Source: Boseongicola sp. SB0665_bin_10
GTDB lineage: Bacteria; Pseudomonadota; Alphaproteobacteria; Rhodobacterales; Rhodobacteraceae
Assembly: GCA_009838075.1 (NCBI GenBank)
Contig: VXSG01000097.1
Coordinates: 1 to 64,000 of the forward strand
Length of the DNA: 64,000 bases
Reading direction: 5' to 3'
The notes beneath the pieces were generated by a model that saw only the letters and a program-made list of their open reading frames with translations, did not search any database and was not told the DNA's origin. The translations under genes were made by a program, and so were the position numbers. Below, piece after piece: positions 27,336 to 37,391 of this stretch (position 1 is its first letter; the number at the start of each line of letters is the position of its first letter).

Positions 27336-30326
27336 TCAGTCACGTGCCTCAACGCGCAGCTTCCCTTCCACTATCGTGCGCGTGAAGACGTCCGTCACCG
27401 CTTGCGCGGTGTCTTTCAGATGAGCCACGAGCGTGTCGAAGTCCGGGAAGTCGACACATCCAAGCATGAGTTCCCGGAATGCGTGGGGTGCGGTTTCCGG
27501 GTCGAACTGGCCTTCGAGACAAAGGCGGATGACCTGCTGAATCTGGGTATAAAGATGCAGCGCGTCGACGAGCGTCGCGGTTTCGTTTGCGCCGATCATC
27601 ACCGGACCAAGTGCCTCAAGCGTCGACCGCGTTTCGGCTCCCGGCGCCGGGAGGTCGTCCAGGACGTGGCCGGCGTGCAGGCGCAGGAACTGCGCGATGA
27701 ACTCGATGTCGATCAGGCCACCCGGAACCAGCTTCAGGTCCCAGACGTTCGCGGGAGGCTTTTCGTCCGCGATCCGCCGCCGCATCTCCGCCATGCTCTT
27801 GGCGGACTTTTTCACGTCGCGGACGGCAAAGAGAACGTCGTCAAGCACTTCCCAGACGTCAAGGGCAAGCGTCTGGTCGCCGGCAACGACGCGGGCGCGC
27901 GTCAACGCCATGTGCTCCCAGGTCCATGCTTCCTCGCGCTGATACCTGCTGAAGGCCTTGATGTTTGTTGCCACCGGACCCTTGTTGCCAGAGGGCCGAA
28001 GACGCATGTCAACTTCGTAGAGCACGCCCTCTGCGGTCGGGGCGGAGAGGGCGGCGATCAGCCGTCGCGTAAGCCGGGTGTAGTAGCGGACCGGGTCGAT
28101 CGGGTTGTCGCCATCCGATTCCGGGCAGTCGGGGTCGTGCGTGTAGAGCAGAATGATGTCGACGTCGGAATCTGCAGTCATCTCCAGGCTGCCGAGCTTT
28201 CCGAGGCCGACAATCGTCACCTTGCCGCCGGCGACGCGGCCGTGCGCGGCCTCCATTTCCCTCGTGACCGCAGCGAGCGCGGCCTGCATCGTCAGATCGG
28301 CTATGTCGGTGAATGCCCAGGCTGCGCGCTCGCCGCTGATTGCGCCGGTCAGGAGCCGCACGCCGATCAGGAACTTCTGTTCGGCGGCGAAGATGCGCAG
28401 GCGGTTGAGAATCTCCTCGTGGGCGAATTCGCCGTTGAGAAATGCGTCAAGGCGGTCCGACAGCACGCGACGGACTGGCAGTTCTGACAGCAGCGCCGGA
28501 TCCAGCATGCCGTCGAATATGTTCGGCTTGCGGCTTATGACAGTGGCGAGTTTCGGGGCGGCGCCGAGGATGTTCACCAGCAGCGACATCAGGCCGGAAT
28601 TGCTGCCGAGGACGGAGAAAAGCTGAATGCCGGCAGGCAATGCAGAAAGAAACGTGTCAAACTTCACGAGCGTCCCGTCAGGCTGCCCGGTATCGGCGAA
28701 TGTCTGCAAGAGCCGCGGCATGAGATCGGCAAGACGATGGCGCGCCGCGTCGGTCCGGGTTGCACGGTAGCGTCCGGACTGCCACGTCCGGACGGTTGAC
28801 GACACCTCGGACGGGCGTTGAAACCCCATCCTGCCCAGTGTTTCAAGAGTGTCCGGATCGTCGTCGTCACCGGCGAAGACAAAACTGCCTTCCTCGACCG
28901 GGTGGTCCTTGTCCTGCTCGAAGAGCCGGTCATAGTGGCCCTCGACCAGTTCCAGCGTCTTCCGAAACGTGTCGGCAAAGGACTCTGCGCTCTCAAATCC
29001 CATCATCAGGGCGAGTTCGCAGAGTTCTTCCTCGTTGTCCGGCAGCAAGTGGGTTTGCTCGTCGCGTCGCATCTGGATGCGGTGTTCGACATCGCGCAGG
29101 AACCAGTAGGCGTCCCGGAGCAGGATTTCCGTCTTGTGGTCGATCCATCCTTGCTCGGCCAGCGCCGCAAGGGTTCTCTCCGTCGGACGCGTGCGGAGCG
29201 CAGGCATGCGTCCGCCCGCAATCAGTTGCTGGGTCTGTGCAAAGAACTCGATTTCCCGAATGCCGCCGCGCCCGAGCTTGACGTTGTGTCCAAGCACCGT
29301 GATTTCGCCAAATCCCTTGTGCGCATGGATCTGCCGCTTGATCGAGTGGATGTCCGCGATGGCAACGTAATCGAGGTACTTGCGGAAGATGAACGGCGTC
29401 ATGTCCCTGCAAAAGGCGCCGCCGGTCTGCAGGTCGCCTGCCACGACGCCCGCCTTGATGTATGCCGCTCGCTCCCAGGTCTGGCCCCTGTCCTCGTAGT
29501 AGCGCATCGCGATTTCGTAGGGCAGGGCAAGTGCTGTGGAGCCGGGGTCCGGCCGCAGGCGGAGGTCGGTCCGGAAGACGTACCCGTCTCCCGTGCGTTC
29601 CTGCAGGATCTTGATGAGACGGCGGATCATGCGGGAGAAGATGCGTGTGGCCTCGCCCTCATCCCTCACGATCCCTGCCTGCGGATCGTAGATCACAACG
29701 AGATCGATGTCGGAGGAGTAGTTCAGCTCGCCTGAACCGAGCTTGCCCATGCCGATGACGGCAAGTCCCGACGCCCTGCTCGGGTCCTCCGTGTCGTTCA
29801 GGACCAGCCTGCCGGAATTGTGCGCCGCCATCAGCACGTGATTGACTGCCGACGATGCGGCGGCGCGCGCGAAGGCGCTGAGCCACGAGGTGACCTTTCG
29901 CGCCTCGAGGACCCGCCTGAGGTCGTACAGTGCCAGCGAGAAGGCAAGCTGGCGCTTGAGCTCGCGCAGGCGTCGCATGATGTCAGGTTCCGCAGGGTGG
30001 GTTCGCCACGCCGCCCTTGCATCCTCGACAAGGCGATTGAGCAATCCGTCCGGCGCTTCAACAAAGGTCGGCAGGACGCATTCCGGGTGAGTGGTCGCGA
30101 TGCCGCGAAGATGCGGCGAAAGCGCGAGCGAAGCCAGAAGAAGGTCTCGGTTCCGCGATTCCTTGGCCAGAAACGCGATCAGCTCGGGTTGGTCGGACCT
30201 GGCTTCGCGAAGATCGCTCAACACCTCTTCGGCGACTTCCCCCGAAACGGATCTTATCGGCCTGCAGATGCCTGCAAGGAAGAGTTCGTCGGCTGCATCG
30301 GTGATCGTCGAAACCTGACCCGGCAT
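27336..30326 (-). CDS. glnE: Bifunctional glutamine synthetase adenylyltransferase/deadenylase
   Basis: 996 aa with two nucleotidyltransferase cores: GMGKLGSGELNYSSDIDLVVIYD and GLGKLGSLEMTADSDVDIILLYTHD. Confidence 0.96.
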   Translation of the reverse strand: MPGQVSTITDAADELFLAGICRPIRSVSGEVAEEVLSDLREARSDQPELIAFLAKESRNRDLLLASLALSPHLRGIATTHPECVLPTFVEAPDGLLNRLVEDARAAWRTHPAEPDIMRRLRELKRQLAFSLALYDLRRVLEARKVTSWLSAFARAAASSAVNHVLMAAHNSGRLVLNDTEDPSRASGLAVIGMGKLGSGELNYSSDIDLVVIYDPQAGIVRDEGEATRIFSRMIRRLIKILQERTGDGYVFRTDLRLRPDPGSTALALPYEIAMRYYEDRGQTWERAAYIKAGVVAGDLQTGGAFCRDMTPFIFRKYLDYVAIADIHSIKRQIHAHKGFGEITVLGHNVKLGRGGIREIEFFAQTQQLIAGGRMPALRTRPTERTLAALAEQGWIDHKTEILLRDAYWFLRDVEHRIQMRRDEQTHLLPDNEEELCELALMMGFESAESFADTFRKTLELVEGHYDRLFEQDKDHPVEEGSFVFAGDDDDPDTLETLGRMGFQRPSEVSSTVRTWQSGRYRATRTDAARHRLADLMPRLLQTFADTGQPDGTLVKFDTFLSALPAGIQLFSVLGSNSGLMSLLVNILGAAPKLATVISRKPNIFDGMLDPALLSELPVRRVLSDRLDAFLNGEFAHEEILNRLRIFAAEQKFLIGVRLLTGAISGERAAWAFTDIADLTMQAALAAVTREMEAAHGRVAGGKVTIVGLGKLGSLEMTADSDVDIILLYTHDPDCPESDGDNPIDPVRYYTRLTRRLIAALSAPTAEGVLYEVDMRLRPSGNKGPVATNIKAFSRYQREEAWTWEHMALTRARVVAGDQTLALDVWEVLDDVLFAVRDVKKSAKSMAEMRRRIADEKPPANVWDLKLVPGGLIDIEFIAQFLRLHAGHVLDDLPAPGAETRSTLEALGPVMIGANETATLVDALHLYTQIQQVIRLCLEGQFDPETAPHAFRELMLGCVDFPDFDTLVAHLKDTAQAVTDVFTRTIVEGKLRVEARD

Positions 30327-30519
30327 GCCAAATGCCCTTCTTCGAACACTTCCGCTACGTTGCTTGTCCCGTTCGCGATTGACAAGATCCGGGCCGGACG
30401 GCTTCGCGACGTATTCGGCGGCGAAGCCGGGCCTTCAAGGACTCGATGTCGCCCCTTGCAGATGCGCGTCCAAGAACAGGACGCCACGGTCGCGGCGTCC
30501 CGATCTCATCGCGTGCGGT

Positions 30520-31047
30520 TCACGTCTTGATTGACGCCGTCATCGCCGGGGCATCTGGCGGAGGCGATCCAGAAGCCTTGGGCGGGTTGCTGACAGGCTT
30601 GACGCTGGGCGGATCCTTCTGCCGCTGAACCGAACCGTCAAAATGTGCGCCCGATTCGATTGCGATCGTCTTGTGGATGATATCGCCCTCGACGCGCGCA
30701 TTGGATGTGAGACGCACCTTGAGGCCACGCACCTTGCCGACGACACGTCCGTGCACGACCACATCGTCAGCGTTGCATTCGCCCTTGATGGTCGCGCTTT
30801 CTCCAACGGTGAGGAGATGAGCGTGAATGTTGCCCTCCACCTCGCCTTCGATGTTGATGTCGCCTGACGTCTTGATGTTGCCGATGACCTTGAGGTCCGA
30901 TGCCAGCACCGAGGGAGGCGGCTTGGCCTTCTGGGTGCGTGCGGGCACTTCGCTGACGGTCGGCACGTCCTCTCCAGCCTTGGCCTTGAAGGTCTCGCCG
31001 GACGTCTGATTCGAGTCGGGTTCGCTTGTCTTGGTCTTAGAAAACAT
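30520..31047 (-). CDS. Bactofilin
   Basis: VIGNIKTSGDINIEGEVEGNIHAHLLTVGESATIKGECNADDVVVHGRVVGKVRG beta-helix repeats. Confidence 0.92.
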   Translation of the reverse strand: MFSKTKTSEPDSNQTSGETFKAKAGEDVPTVSEVPARTQKAKPPPSVLASDLKVIGNIKTSGDINIEGEVEGNIHAHLLTVGESATIKGECNADDVVVHGRVVGKVRGLKVRLTSNARVEGDIIHKTIAIESGAHFDGSVQRQKDPPSVKPVSNPPKASGSPPPDAPAMTASIKT

Positions 31048-32356
31048 CTCTCGCTGCCTTGATGTAAATCAGTGGGTTGATCGCTTTCCCATGTGTACGG
31101 ATTTCGTAGTGCAGATGGGTCCCCGTCGAGTTTCCAGTGTTTCCCATATCACCGATTCTCTCCCCGCGCGAGACTCTTTGCCCTTCTTTCACCCGGATTC
31201 GAGAAAGATGTGCATATCGGGTCTCGAAGTCGAAATCGTGCTTGATCTTGACCAGTTTGCCGTAGCCCGCATGCCGTCTCGCAAACGTCACGACGCCGTC
31301 CCCGGTTGCAAGGATCGGGGTTCCGGACGGTCCCGCCCAGTCATGGCCCCGATGCATCTTGCCCCAGCGCATCCCGAACCCGCTGGTCGAACGATGAACA
31401 CCTCGAATCGGATAGCCGAAGGGCATGCTCTGCACTGCGACGCGGTACAGCTCGACCTCGCGAAGCTGTTCCAGAACTTCGCCGGCCCGGAGCAGCTGGG
31501 GATCCTCGTCGGCATCCCCCGACGTCGAAAAGACCACCGGCGAAATCAGGCCGCCCTGTCCGGAATATCGCCGCCTCACCTGTTCGATAATGCTGTCGGT
31601 CGGCAGGCCGACGGCAGCGAACATGTCCTTGATCGGCGCCAGCGAGGTCTCGACGGCGTCTTCGATCTGGCGAAACACCCGTTCGTTGCGTTCGATCTCC
31701 AGTCTCTTCTCGAACGCGATCTCGTCGAGCCGGGCCTCCGCCGTGTCGGCGGCTCTCCTTATGTCATCCCTCTCCTCCGCAACGCTGGCCAGCGCGGAGG
31801 TCAGGAAGCCGAGCGTTGCGACAAGCTCTTCTTCCGTCGTTTCGGCAGCAAGCCCATCCGCATTTTCGCCGAGCCTTGCCAGCAGGGCTGCGGCTTGCAA
31901 CCGTGCGTCGTCACGCTCCTCCATGGACTTTCGAAGCGTGCTGGCGATCACGTCGACGCCTGTTTCCAGTTCTCGGCGGCGATCTTCGGAACGAAGAAGC
32001 CGGGACTGGATGGTCGATATCTCGTCCAGGGCGGCAGCAAGTCGCTCATGGGCGTCAGCTGCCTCCCTCGCACGGTCGTTGCGCTCGATTGCCAGCCCGT
32101 TGAGGCGCGACTCGTAGACGGCCTGGTCCCGGAGCGCCTGTTCGTAGAGGGTGCCCGACCCGAATCCGTGCATCACGACCATGGCTGACGACACTATCGT
32201 CCAGCAGAGGAGCAGCGCGGCGCCCGAAATTCCGGCGATCTGGACGAAGGGAGTGAGCCTAATGAGCCTTGTTTCGCCGTCAGTTCGAAGGAATAGCCGT
32301 TTCTCTGGAAAGGCGCGTGCGAGCGTTGAACGAAATTTCATGCCCAAGAGATTCAC
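31037..32356 (-). CDS. M23 family metallopeptidase (DUF5930-type N-terminus)
   Basis: RGVHRSTSGFGMR...MHRGHDWAGPSGTPILATGDGVV...GNTGNSTGTHLHYEIR; overlaps the bactofilin gene by 11 bp. Confidence 0.92.
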   Translation of the reverse strand: MNLLGMKFRSTLARAFPEKRLFLRTDGETRLIRLTPFVQIAGISGAALLLCWTIVSSAMVVMHGFGSGTLYEQALRDQAVYESRLNGLAIERNDRAREAADAHERLAAALDEISTIQSRLLRSEDRRRELETGVDVIASTLRKSMEERDDARLQAAALLARLGENADGLAAETTEEELVATLGFLTSALASVAEERDDIRRAADTAEARLDEIAFEKRLEIERNERVFRQIEDAVETSLAPIKDMFAAVGLPTDSIIEQVRRRYSGQGGLISPVVFSTSGDADEDPQLLRAGEVLEQLREVELYRVAVQSMPFGYPIRGVHRSTSGFGMRWGKMHRGHDWAGPSGTPILATGDGVVTFARRHAGYGKLVKIKHDFDFETRYAHLSRIRVKEGQRVSRGERIGDMGNTGNSTGTHLHYEIRTHGKAINPLIYIKAARDVF

Positions 32357-32605
32357 GTGCGGCTGTACCTTGTCTTGGGAAAAGTGCTAAGGATTCATGC
32401 CTTTGCGCGGTGCCTTGTGTCAAGTCCCGCGCCATGTCCATTCGGAGTCCTTCGCCCATCCGGACCAACGGCAGGCCAAATGGGCGGAAATCTGCCGAAA
32501 TCCCGCAATTGATCCACAGGAAGCGCACGCATGGGGCATCGCCTGCAACGTGCATCGAGACACGTTGGCGCAGACTTCGGGATCGCAAGGCGCTCCGGGA
32601 CCGAG

Positions 32606-32666
32606 GCCAGGCGGGCACAACCTGGCTGGCACCTTCCCGGGACAGCCCGGGCGAGCGCAAGGTGCC
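32606..32666. repeat. Tandem stem-loops upstream of the AsmA-like gene
   Basis: GCCAGG-N9-CCTGGC (32606-32626) then GGCACCTT[CCCGGG-ACAG-CCCGGG]CGAGCGC-AAGGTGCC (32628-32666). Confidence 0.6.
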
Positions 32667-32761
32667 GTGCGGGCCGGTTCGCAGGAACGGACTCATGTTT
32701 GTTTTCGGCTCCATGGAATGCTGCTAGGTTCCGGCGCACATCATGCTGAGCGGTTTCCAAC

Positions 32762-35700
32762 ATGAAGACTTCGGAGACGGGCAAGAACGGCGAGCCTCCC
32801 GAGACCCCAAGGACCGGCGGGACGGGCGGACGCCTGCGCGCAGGCCTTGGGCTGATGCTGTCGCTTGCAGCTGCCGGTCTCGTGATCGTTGTTCTGGCGC
32901 TGGTCCTGTCTGGACGGTCGCTGCCGCTGCCCGAATTCGCGCGTGCCATGGTCGAGGACAGGGTGAACACACTTGCCGGGGACGTCGTGATCAATCTGGG
33001 AAGCGTGAGTCTTTCCGTTGGACGCGACGGATCGCCGTTGATCCTGATGCGTGATGTCCTTGTGGCGCAGCGTGACGGCAATTCGCTTGCGCACTTGAAC
33101 AGCCTGGGCGTTGGCATGTCGCTGGAAAGCCTGTTTCGCGGAAGGGTTGCCCTTTCGCGCATGCTGCTGGAGGGTGCACAGGTCACGGTGAGACGCGACG
33201 GTGACGGGCGGTTTTCCTATCGTTCGCAGGAGGAGTTCTGGGAATCAGAGGCGGAACCGCTGCCGGGAATTCTCGAGGAAGTCGACCGGGTCATCGGCGG
33301 CCCGACGCTGTCCTCCCTGGAGGAGATCAGGGCGACCGGAATCGTGCTGACCCTCGAGGACGCCCGAAGCGGGCGCATCTGGCAGGCCTCCAACGCCTCG
33401 GCAGTGCTCCGGCAGTCCGAGGACGTGCTGACGGTTTCGGCGAGTTCGGATGTGTTCAGCGGCACGGACGAGCTTGCCCAGATGCAACTATCCGTTTCAA
33501 GGAGCCGTGACACCGGACGTGTTTCGCTCGGCGCCCAGGTCACGAACATGCCTGCGGCCGACATTGCGCTTCAGTCTCCGGTCCTTTCCCTGCTTGGCGT
33601 GCTTGATGCACCGATTTCGGGCGCCGTTCGAACGGAATTCGGAGCGAACGGCGAGTTGTTATCCCTCGCAGGAACGCTGGACATTGCACAGGGTGCGCTT
33701 CGTCCGACCGAGGACGTTCCGCCAGTCGAGTTCGATTCCGCACGCGCTTATTTCAATTTCGATTCCGAACAGCAGAGAATCGTGCTCTCCGAGGTGGCCT
33801 TTTCCGCCATGAGCGGCGAAGTCCTGGCCACCGGCCATGTCTATCTGCGCGATCCTGACGGGGCATGGCCCCGCTCGTTCCTTGGCCAGTTCAGGATCGA
33901 GAGGCTTGCCTATGCCGGAGACATCTTTCAGGCCCCGCTGTCATTCGAGGATGTCAGGATGGACGTTCGACTGAGACTTGATCCGTTCTCGGTGGAACTG
34001 GCCCAACTCGTCGTCGACAACGAGGGCATTCCTCTGCGGGCCAGCGGCAGTGTCAGCATCCGCAACGGTCATTGGCTTGCAACGATTGACGCGAAGACCG
34101 AAAGAGTCGCAACAAGGCGGGTCATGGACTTGTGGCCTACGGCGTTGGCTCCCAAGACGCGAGGCTGGGTGGCGCGCAACGTGAAGGGCGGCGTGCTCCA
34201 CAATGCGTCAGCCGCGGTTCGTTACGAGACCGGGGAACTGACGCCCGAGTATTCCTTGAGCTTTGAAGTCGAGGAAGGGACCGCGAAGGTCCTTTCCGGG
34301 ATGCCGACGCTCGACGGCGTCGGAGCCCTGGCCACGATTCGCGACAGCGCCTTCGTCCTGGCGATGGATCAAGGGGGAATGACGGTCGGAACCGGCGACA
34401 GGCTTGATCTTTCCGGGTCCGTGTTTCGGGTCGCTGACTTGCGCGCGAAACCGGCGCAAGGCGTCATTGAGATTGACGTTACGGGATCCTTGACCGCCGT
34501 CCTGACCGCCCTGAACAACCGTCCGTTGCGAGTCATGGAACGGGCGAGCCAGCCTCCGCACATCGCGCGCGCAAACGCCGAGGCGCGCGCGGTCGTGCGC
34601 CTGCCCTTGATTGACGGCCTCCGGCAGGACGACGTCACGTATCGCGTTGATGCGCGGATCCGCAACGTGCACTCGGAATTGCTGGTGGCGGACCGGGTCT
34701 TCGCTTCGCCGGAACTGGTGCTTGCAGCGAACGAGTCCGGGATCGGCGTCGTAGGCTCGGCGACCCTGGATGACGTTCCGCTGACCGCAAGCTGGCGTCA
34801 GCCTTTCGGGGCCGGTGCGTCTGACGGGGGACGCATCAAGGGGACGGTGGTCCTTTCGCCGGAAGCCGCGGCCGCGTTCGGCGTGCCCTTGCCGCCGACA
34901 TCGATCAGCGGAAGTGCCGTTGCGCAATTCGACCTTGCATTGCCGTTGACCGGTCCTGCCCGGCTGGATCTCGCGTCCGATCTCAAGGGAATTGCGATCA
35001 CGTTGCCGCAAATCGAGTGGAGCAAACCGGCGGATGCAGTCGCCATGCTTGAAGCGAAGGCAAAGCTGGGCGACGCGCCGGAAGTCGAACGCCTTTCCTT
35101 CTCGGGTGACGGCCTGTCCTTTGTCGGGGCGTTCGAACTCCTTGACGGGGGCCTCGGGCGTGCAGCATTCGATGAAATCAGGATCGGCGACTGGGCGGAT
35201 GTTTCCGCCGAAATCTCGGCTGGCCCGGGCGGCGCGGTCGCAGTGATCACGGGAGGCATGCTTGACCTGCGCGAAAGCGAATTTGGCGACGACGGAGAAT
35301 CCGGCGTGACGACGCGCACGTTGTTCGACATCACGCTGGACCGATTGATCATGTCGGACAGCGTCGTGCTGTCTCCCTTTGTTGGCCAGGTTGAAAGAGG
35401 ACCCAACGGATTCTCGGGCGCAATCGAGAGTCGCGTGAACGGGCGCACGGCGATTTCGGGACGGCTCGTGCCGACGGACGGCGGAACGGCCATTCGGATA
35501 CAGTCGGACGACGCCTCCGGGGTCCTTCGGGATACCGGCATAACGCCCAATGCCAGGGAAGGGGTGCTTGACCTTGCCCTGGTTCCTGTTCCCGGAGCGG
35601 GTGGCAACACGTATGACGGGGAATTCCAGATCAGCGACCTGCGTATTCGGAGGGCGCCGGCAATGGCGGAGCTGCTTGACGCGATCAGCGTGGTCGGCCT

Positions 35701-36061
35701 GCTGGATCAGCTGGACGGGCCCGGAATCAAGTTCACGAACGTCGACGGACGCTTTCGTCTGACGCCAGGTCAGCTTCGCATTCACGAGGCAGCCGCCGTC
35801 GGCGGGTCGCTCGGACTTTCCGCGAGCGGGAGCTATCAGCTTGATACCAGGGAACTGGACGTGGAGGGCGTGATTTCGCCTGTCTATTTCCTAAACGCGA
35901 TCGGCTCGATATTTTCGCGACGGGGCGAAGGGCTGTTCGGCTTCAACTATCGCGTGGCCGGATCGACGGACGATCCGAAAGTCTCGGTCAATCCGCTGTC
36001 GATCTTGACACCCGGGATGTTCCGCGAAATTTTCCGTGCCAATCCGCCGGCGGAGAACTAG
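32762..36061 (+). CDS. AsmA/YhdP-like large envelope protein (AsmA-like C-terminal region)
   Basis: 1099 aa, single N-terminal TM, long beta-rich region, C-terminal FRLTPGQLRIHEAAAVGGSLGLSASGSYQLDTRELDVEGVISP. Confidence 0.85.
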   Translation: MKTSETGKNGEPPETPRTGGTGGRLRAGLGLMLSLAAAGLVIVVLALVLSGRSLPLPEFARAMVEDRVNTLAGDVVINLGSVSLSVGRDGSPLILMRDVLVAQRDGNSLAHLNSLGVGMSLESLFRGRVALSRMLLEGAQVTVRRDGDGRFSYRSQEEFWESEAEPLPGILEEVDRVIGGPTLSSLEEIRATGIVLTLEDARSGRIWQASNASAVLRQSEDVLTVSASSDVFSGTDELAQMQLSVSRSRDTGRVSLGAQVTNMPAADIALQSPVLSLLGVLDAPISGAVRTEFGANGELLSLAGTLDIAQGALRPTEDVPPVEFDSARAYFNFDSEQQRIVLSEVAFSAMSGEVLATGHVYLRDPDGAWPRSFLGQFRIERLAYAGDIFQAPLSFEDVRMDVRLRLDPFSVELAQLVVDNEGIPLRASGSVSIRNGHWLATIDAKTERVATRRVMDLWPTALAPKTRGWVARNVKGGVLHNASAAVRYETGELTPEYSLSFEVEEGTAKVLSGMPTLDGVGALATIRDSAFVLAMDQGGMTVGTGDRLDLSGSVFRVADLRAKPAQGVIEIDVTGSLTAVLTALNNRPLRVMERASQPPHIARANAEARAVVRLPLIDGLRQDDVTYRVDARIRNVHSELLVADRVFASPELVLAANESGIGVVGSATLDDVPLTASWRQPFGAGASDGGRIKGTVVLSPEAAAAFGVPLPPTSISGSAVAQFDLALPLTGPARLDLASDLKGIAITLPQIEWSKPADAVAMLEAKAKLGDAPEVERLSFSGDGLSFVGAFELLDGGLGRAAFDEIRIGDWADVSAEISAGPGGAVAVITGGMLDLRESEFGDDGESGVTTRTLFDITLDRLIMSDSVVLSPFVGQVERGPNGFSGAIESRVNGRTAISGRLVPTDGGTAIRIQSDDASGVLRDTGITPNAREGVLDLALVPVPGAGGNTYDGEFQISDLRIRRAPAMAELLDAISVVGLLDQLDGPGIKFTNVDGRFRLTPGQLRIHEAAAVGGSLGLSASGSYQLDTRELDVEGVISPVYFLNAIGSIFSRRGEGLFGFNYRVAGSTDDPKVSVNPLSILTPGMFREIFRANPPAEN

Positions 36062-36067
36062 GTTTCC

Positions 36068-37123
36068 GTGCGCCTTTCCGACTTCGACTTCGATCTGCCC
36101 GAGCGACTGATCGCGACCCGGCCGGCGCGTCCTCGGTCATCGTCCCGGCTTCTGGTTGCGACGAAGAGGGACTGCATAGATGCGCATGCCATCGATCTGC
36201 CCGATCATCTGCGCCCGGGCGATCGTCTCGTCCTGAACGACACGCGCGTGATTCCAGCACGATTGACTGGAACCCGGCGGCGCGCGGATGCGAACGGCGA
36301 GACGCGGGCAAGGGTCGAGGTGACCCTGCTCGAGCCTTGCGTCGATGGAACTTGGGAAGCGTTGCTGAAGCCGCTGAAGAGGGTGCGCGAGGGCGAAGTC
36401 ATCGAATTCTCGAACGATCTCGCTGCCGAGGTTGAGCGCAGGGGAGAAACGACCGCCTGTCTCGGCTTCAACCTCAAGGGGCCAGACTTCGATGCCGCGC
36501 TTGCCGCAGCGGGCGCCATGCCGCTGCCGCCCTATATCGAGAGCAGGCGCCCGGTGGACGATCTTGACCGGCAGGACTATCAGGCCATCTGGGCGCGTGA
36601 AAGCGGTGCGGTCGCTGCGCCGACCGCTTCACTGCACTTCGACCAGGCGCTCCTGGCCAGGGTGGACGGGGCCCGGATAGATCGCAGCTTTGTCACGCTG
36701 CACGTCGGTGCAGGCACGTTTCTGCCCGTCAAGACGGACGACATATCCGACCACAGGATGCATGCCGAGCGGGGCGTCATCTCGCAAGCCGCGGCAACTG
36801 AGATCACGAAGACCCAGGAGTCCGGCGGGCGGGTCATCCCGGTTGGAACAACGGCGTTGCGGCTGCTCGAATCCGCCGCTGACGCGGACGGGACGATCAG
36901 GCCGTGGAAAGGTTCCACGGAGATCTTCATCACGCCAGGCCACCGGTTCCGCATTTCCAATGCGCTCATGACAAATTTTCACTTGCCGCGGTCCACGCTG
37001 ATCATGCTGGTCTCGGCCTTCATGGGCGTGGACCGAATTCGTGAGATCTATGCCCATGCGATTGCGCAGGAGTATCGGTTCTTCTCTTACGGCGACGCTT
37101 CGCTGCTGCTGCCCGGGGAGTGA
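36068..37123 (+). CDS. queA: tRNA preQ1(34) S-adenosylmethionine ribosyltransferase-isomerase
   Basis: [74 protein letters not shown]. Confidence 0.96.
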   Translation: MRLSDFDFDLPERLIATRPARPRSSSRLLVATKRDCIDAHAIDLPDHLRPGDRLVLNDTRVIPARLTGTRRRADANGETRARVEVTLLEPCVDGTWEALLKPLKRVREGEVIEFSNDLAAEVERRGETTACLGFNLKGPDFDAALAAAGAMPLPPYIESRRPVDDLDRQDYQAIWARESGAVAAPTASLHFDQALLARVDGARIDRSFVTLHVGAGTFLPVKTDDISDHRMHAERGVISQAAATEITKTQESGGRVIPVGTTALRLLESAADADGTIRPWKGSTEIFITPGHRFRISNALMTNFHLPRSTLIMLVSAFMGVDRIREIYAHAIAQEYRFFSYGDASLLLPGE

Positions 37124-37391
37124 GCTTCCGGCGGCCAAGGGGATGCAAGAGCAGGTCGAGGCCTTGGTGCCTGGAGGATTCCAATTCGAGCCGTGAGGGC
37201 AAGAGGTCGTCGGCTGCGCGGTCGGCAATCGCGACGACCAGGAAGAATCGCTTGCGGTCGAATCAAGGTTCGGATTGCGGAGTGATCCTGCAGTCATGCG
37301 TGCAGTGCGGATTTCCGACATGCTCTCGTCGCAGATGAACATTTGACGAATCCCCGATGCGACTATTCGAAAGAAAAAACGGAGCACGCTG

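Noticed and set aside
27240-28487. 415-aa plus-strand ORF
   Set aside because: Antisense to glnE; no recognisable motifs.
34208-35785. 525-aa minus-strand ORF
   Set aside because: Antisense to the AsmA/YhdP-like gene; low-complexity shadow ORF composition.
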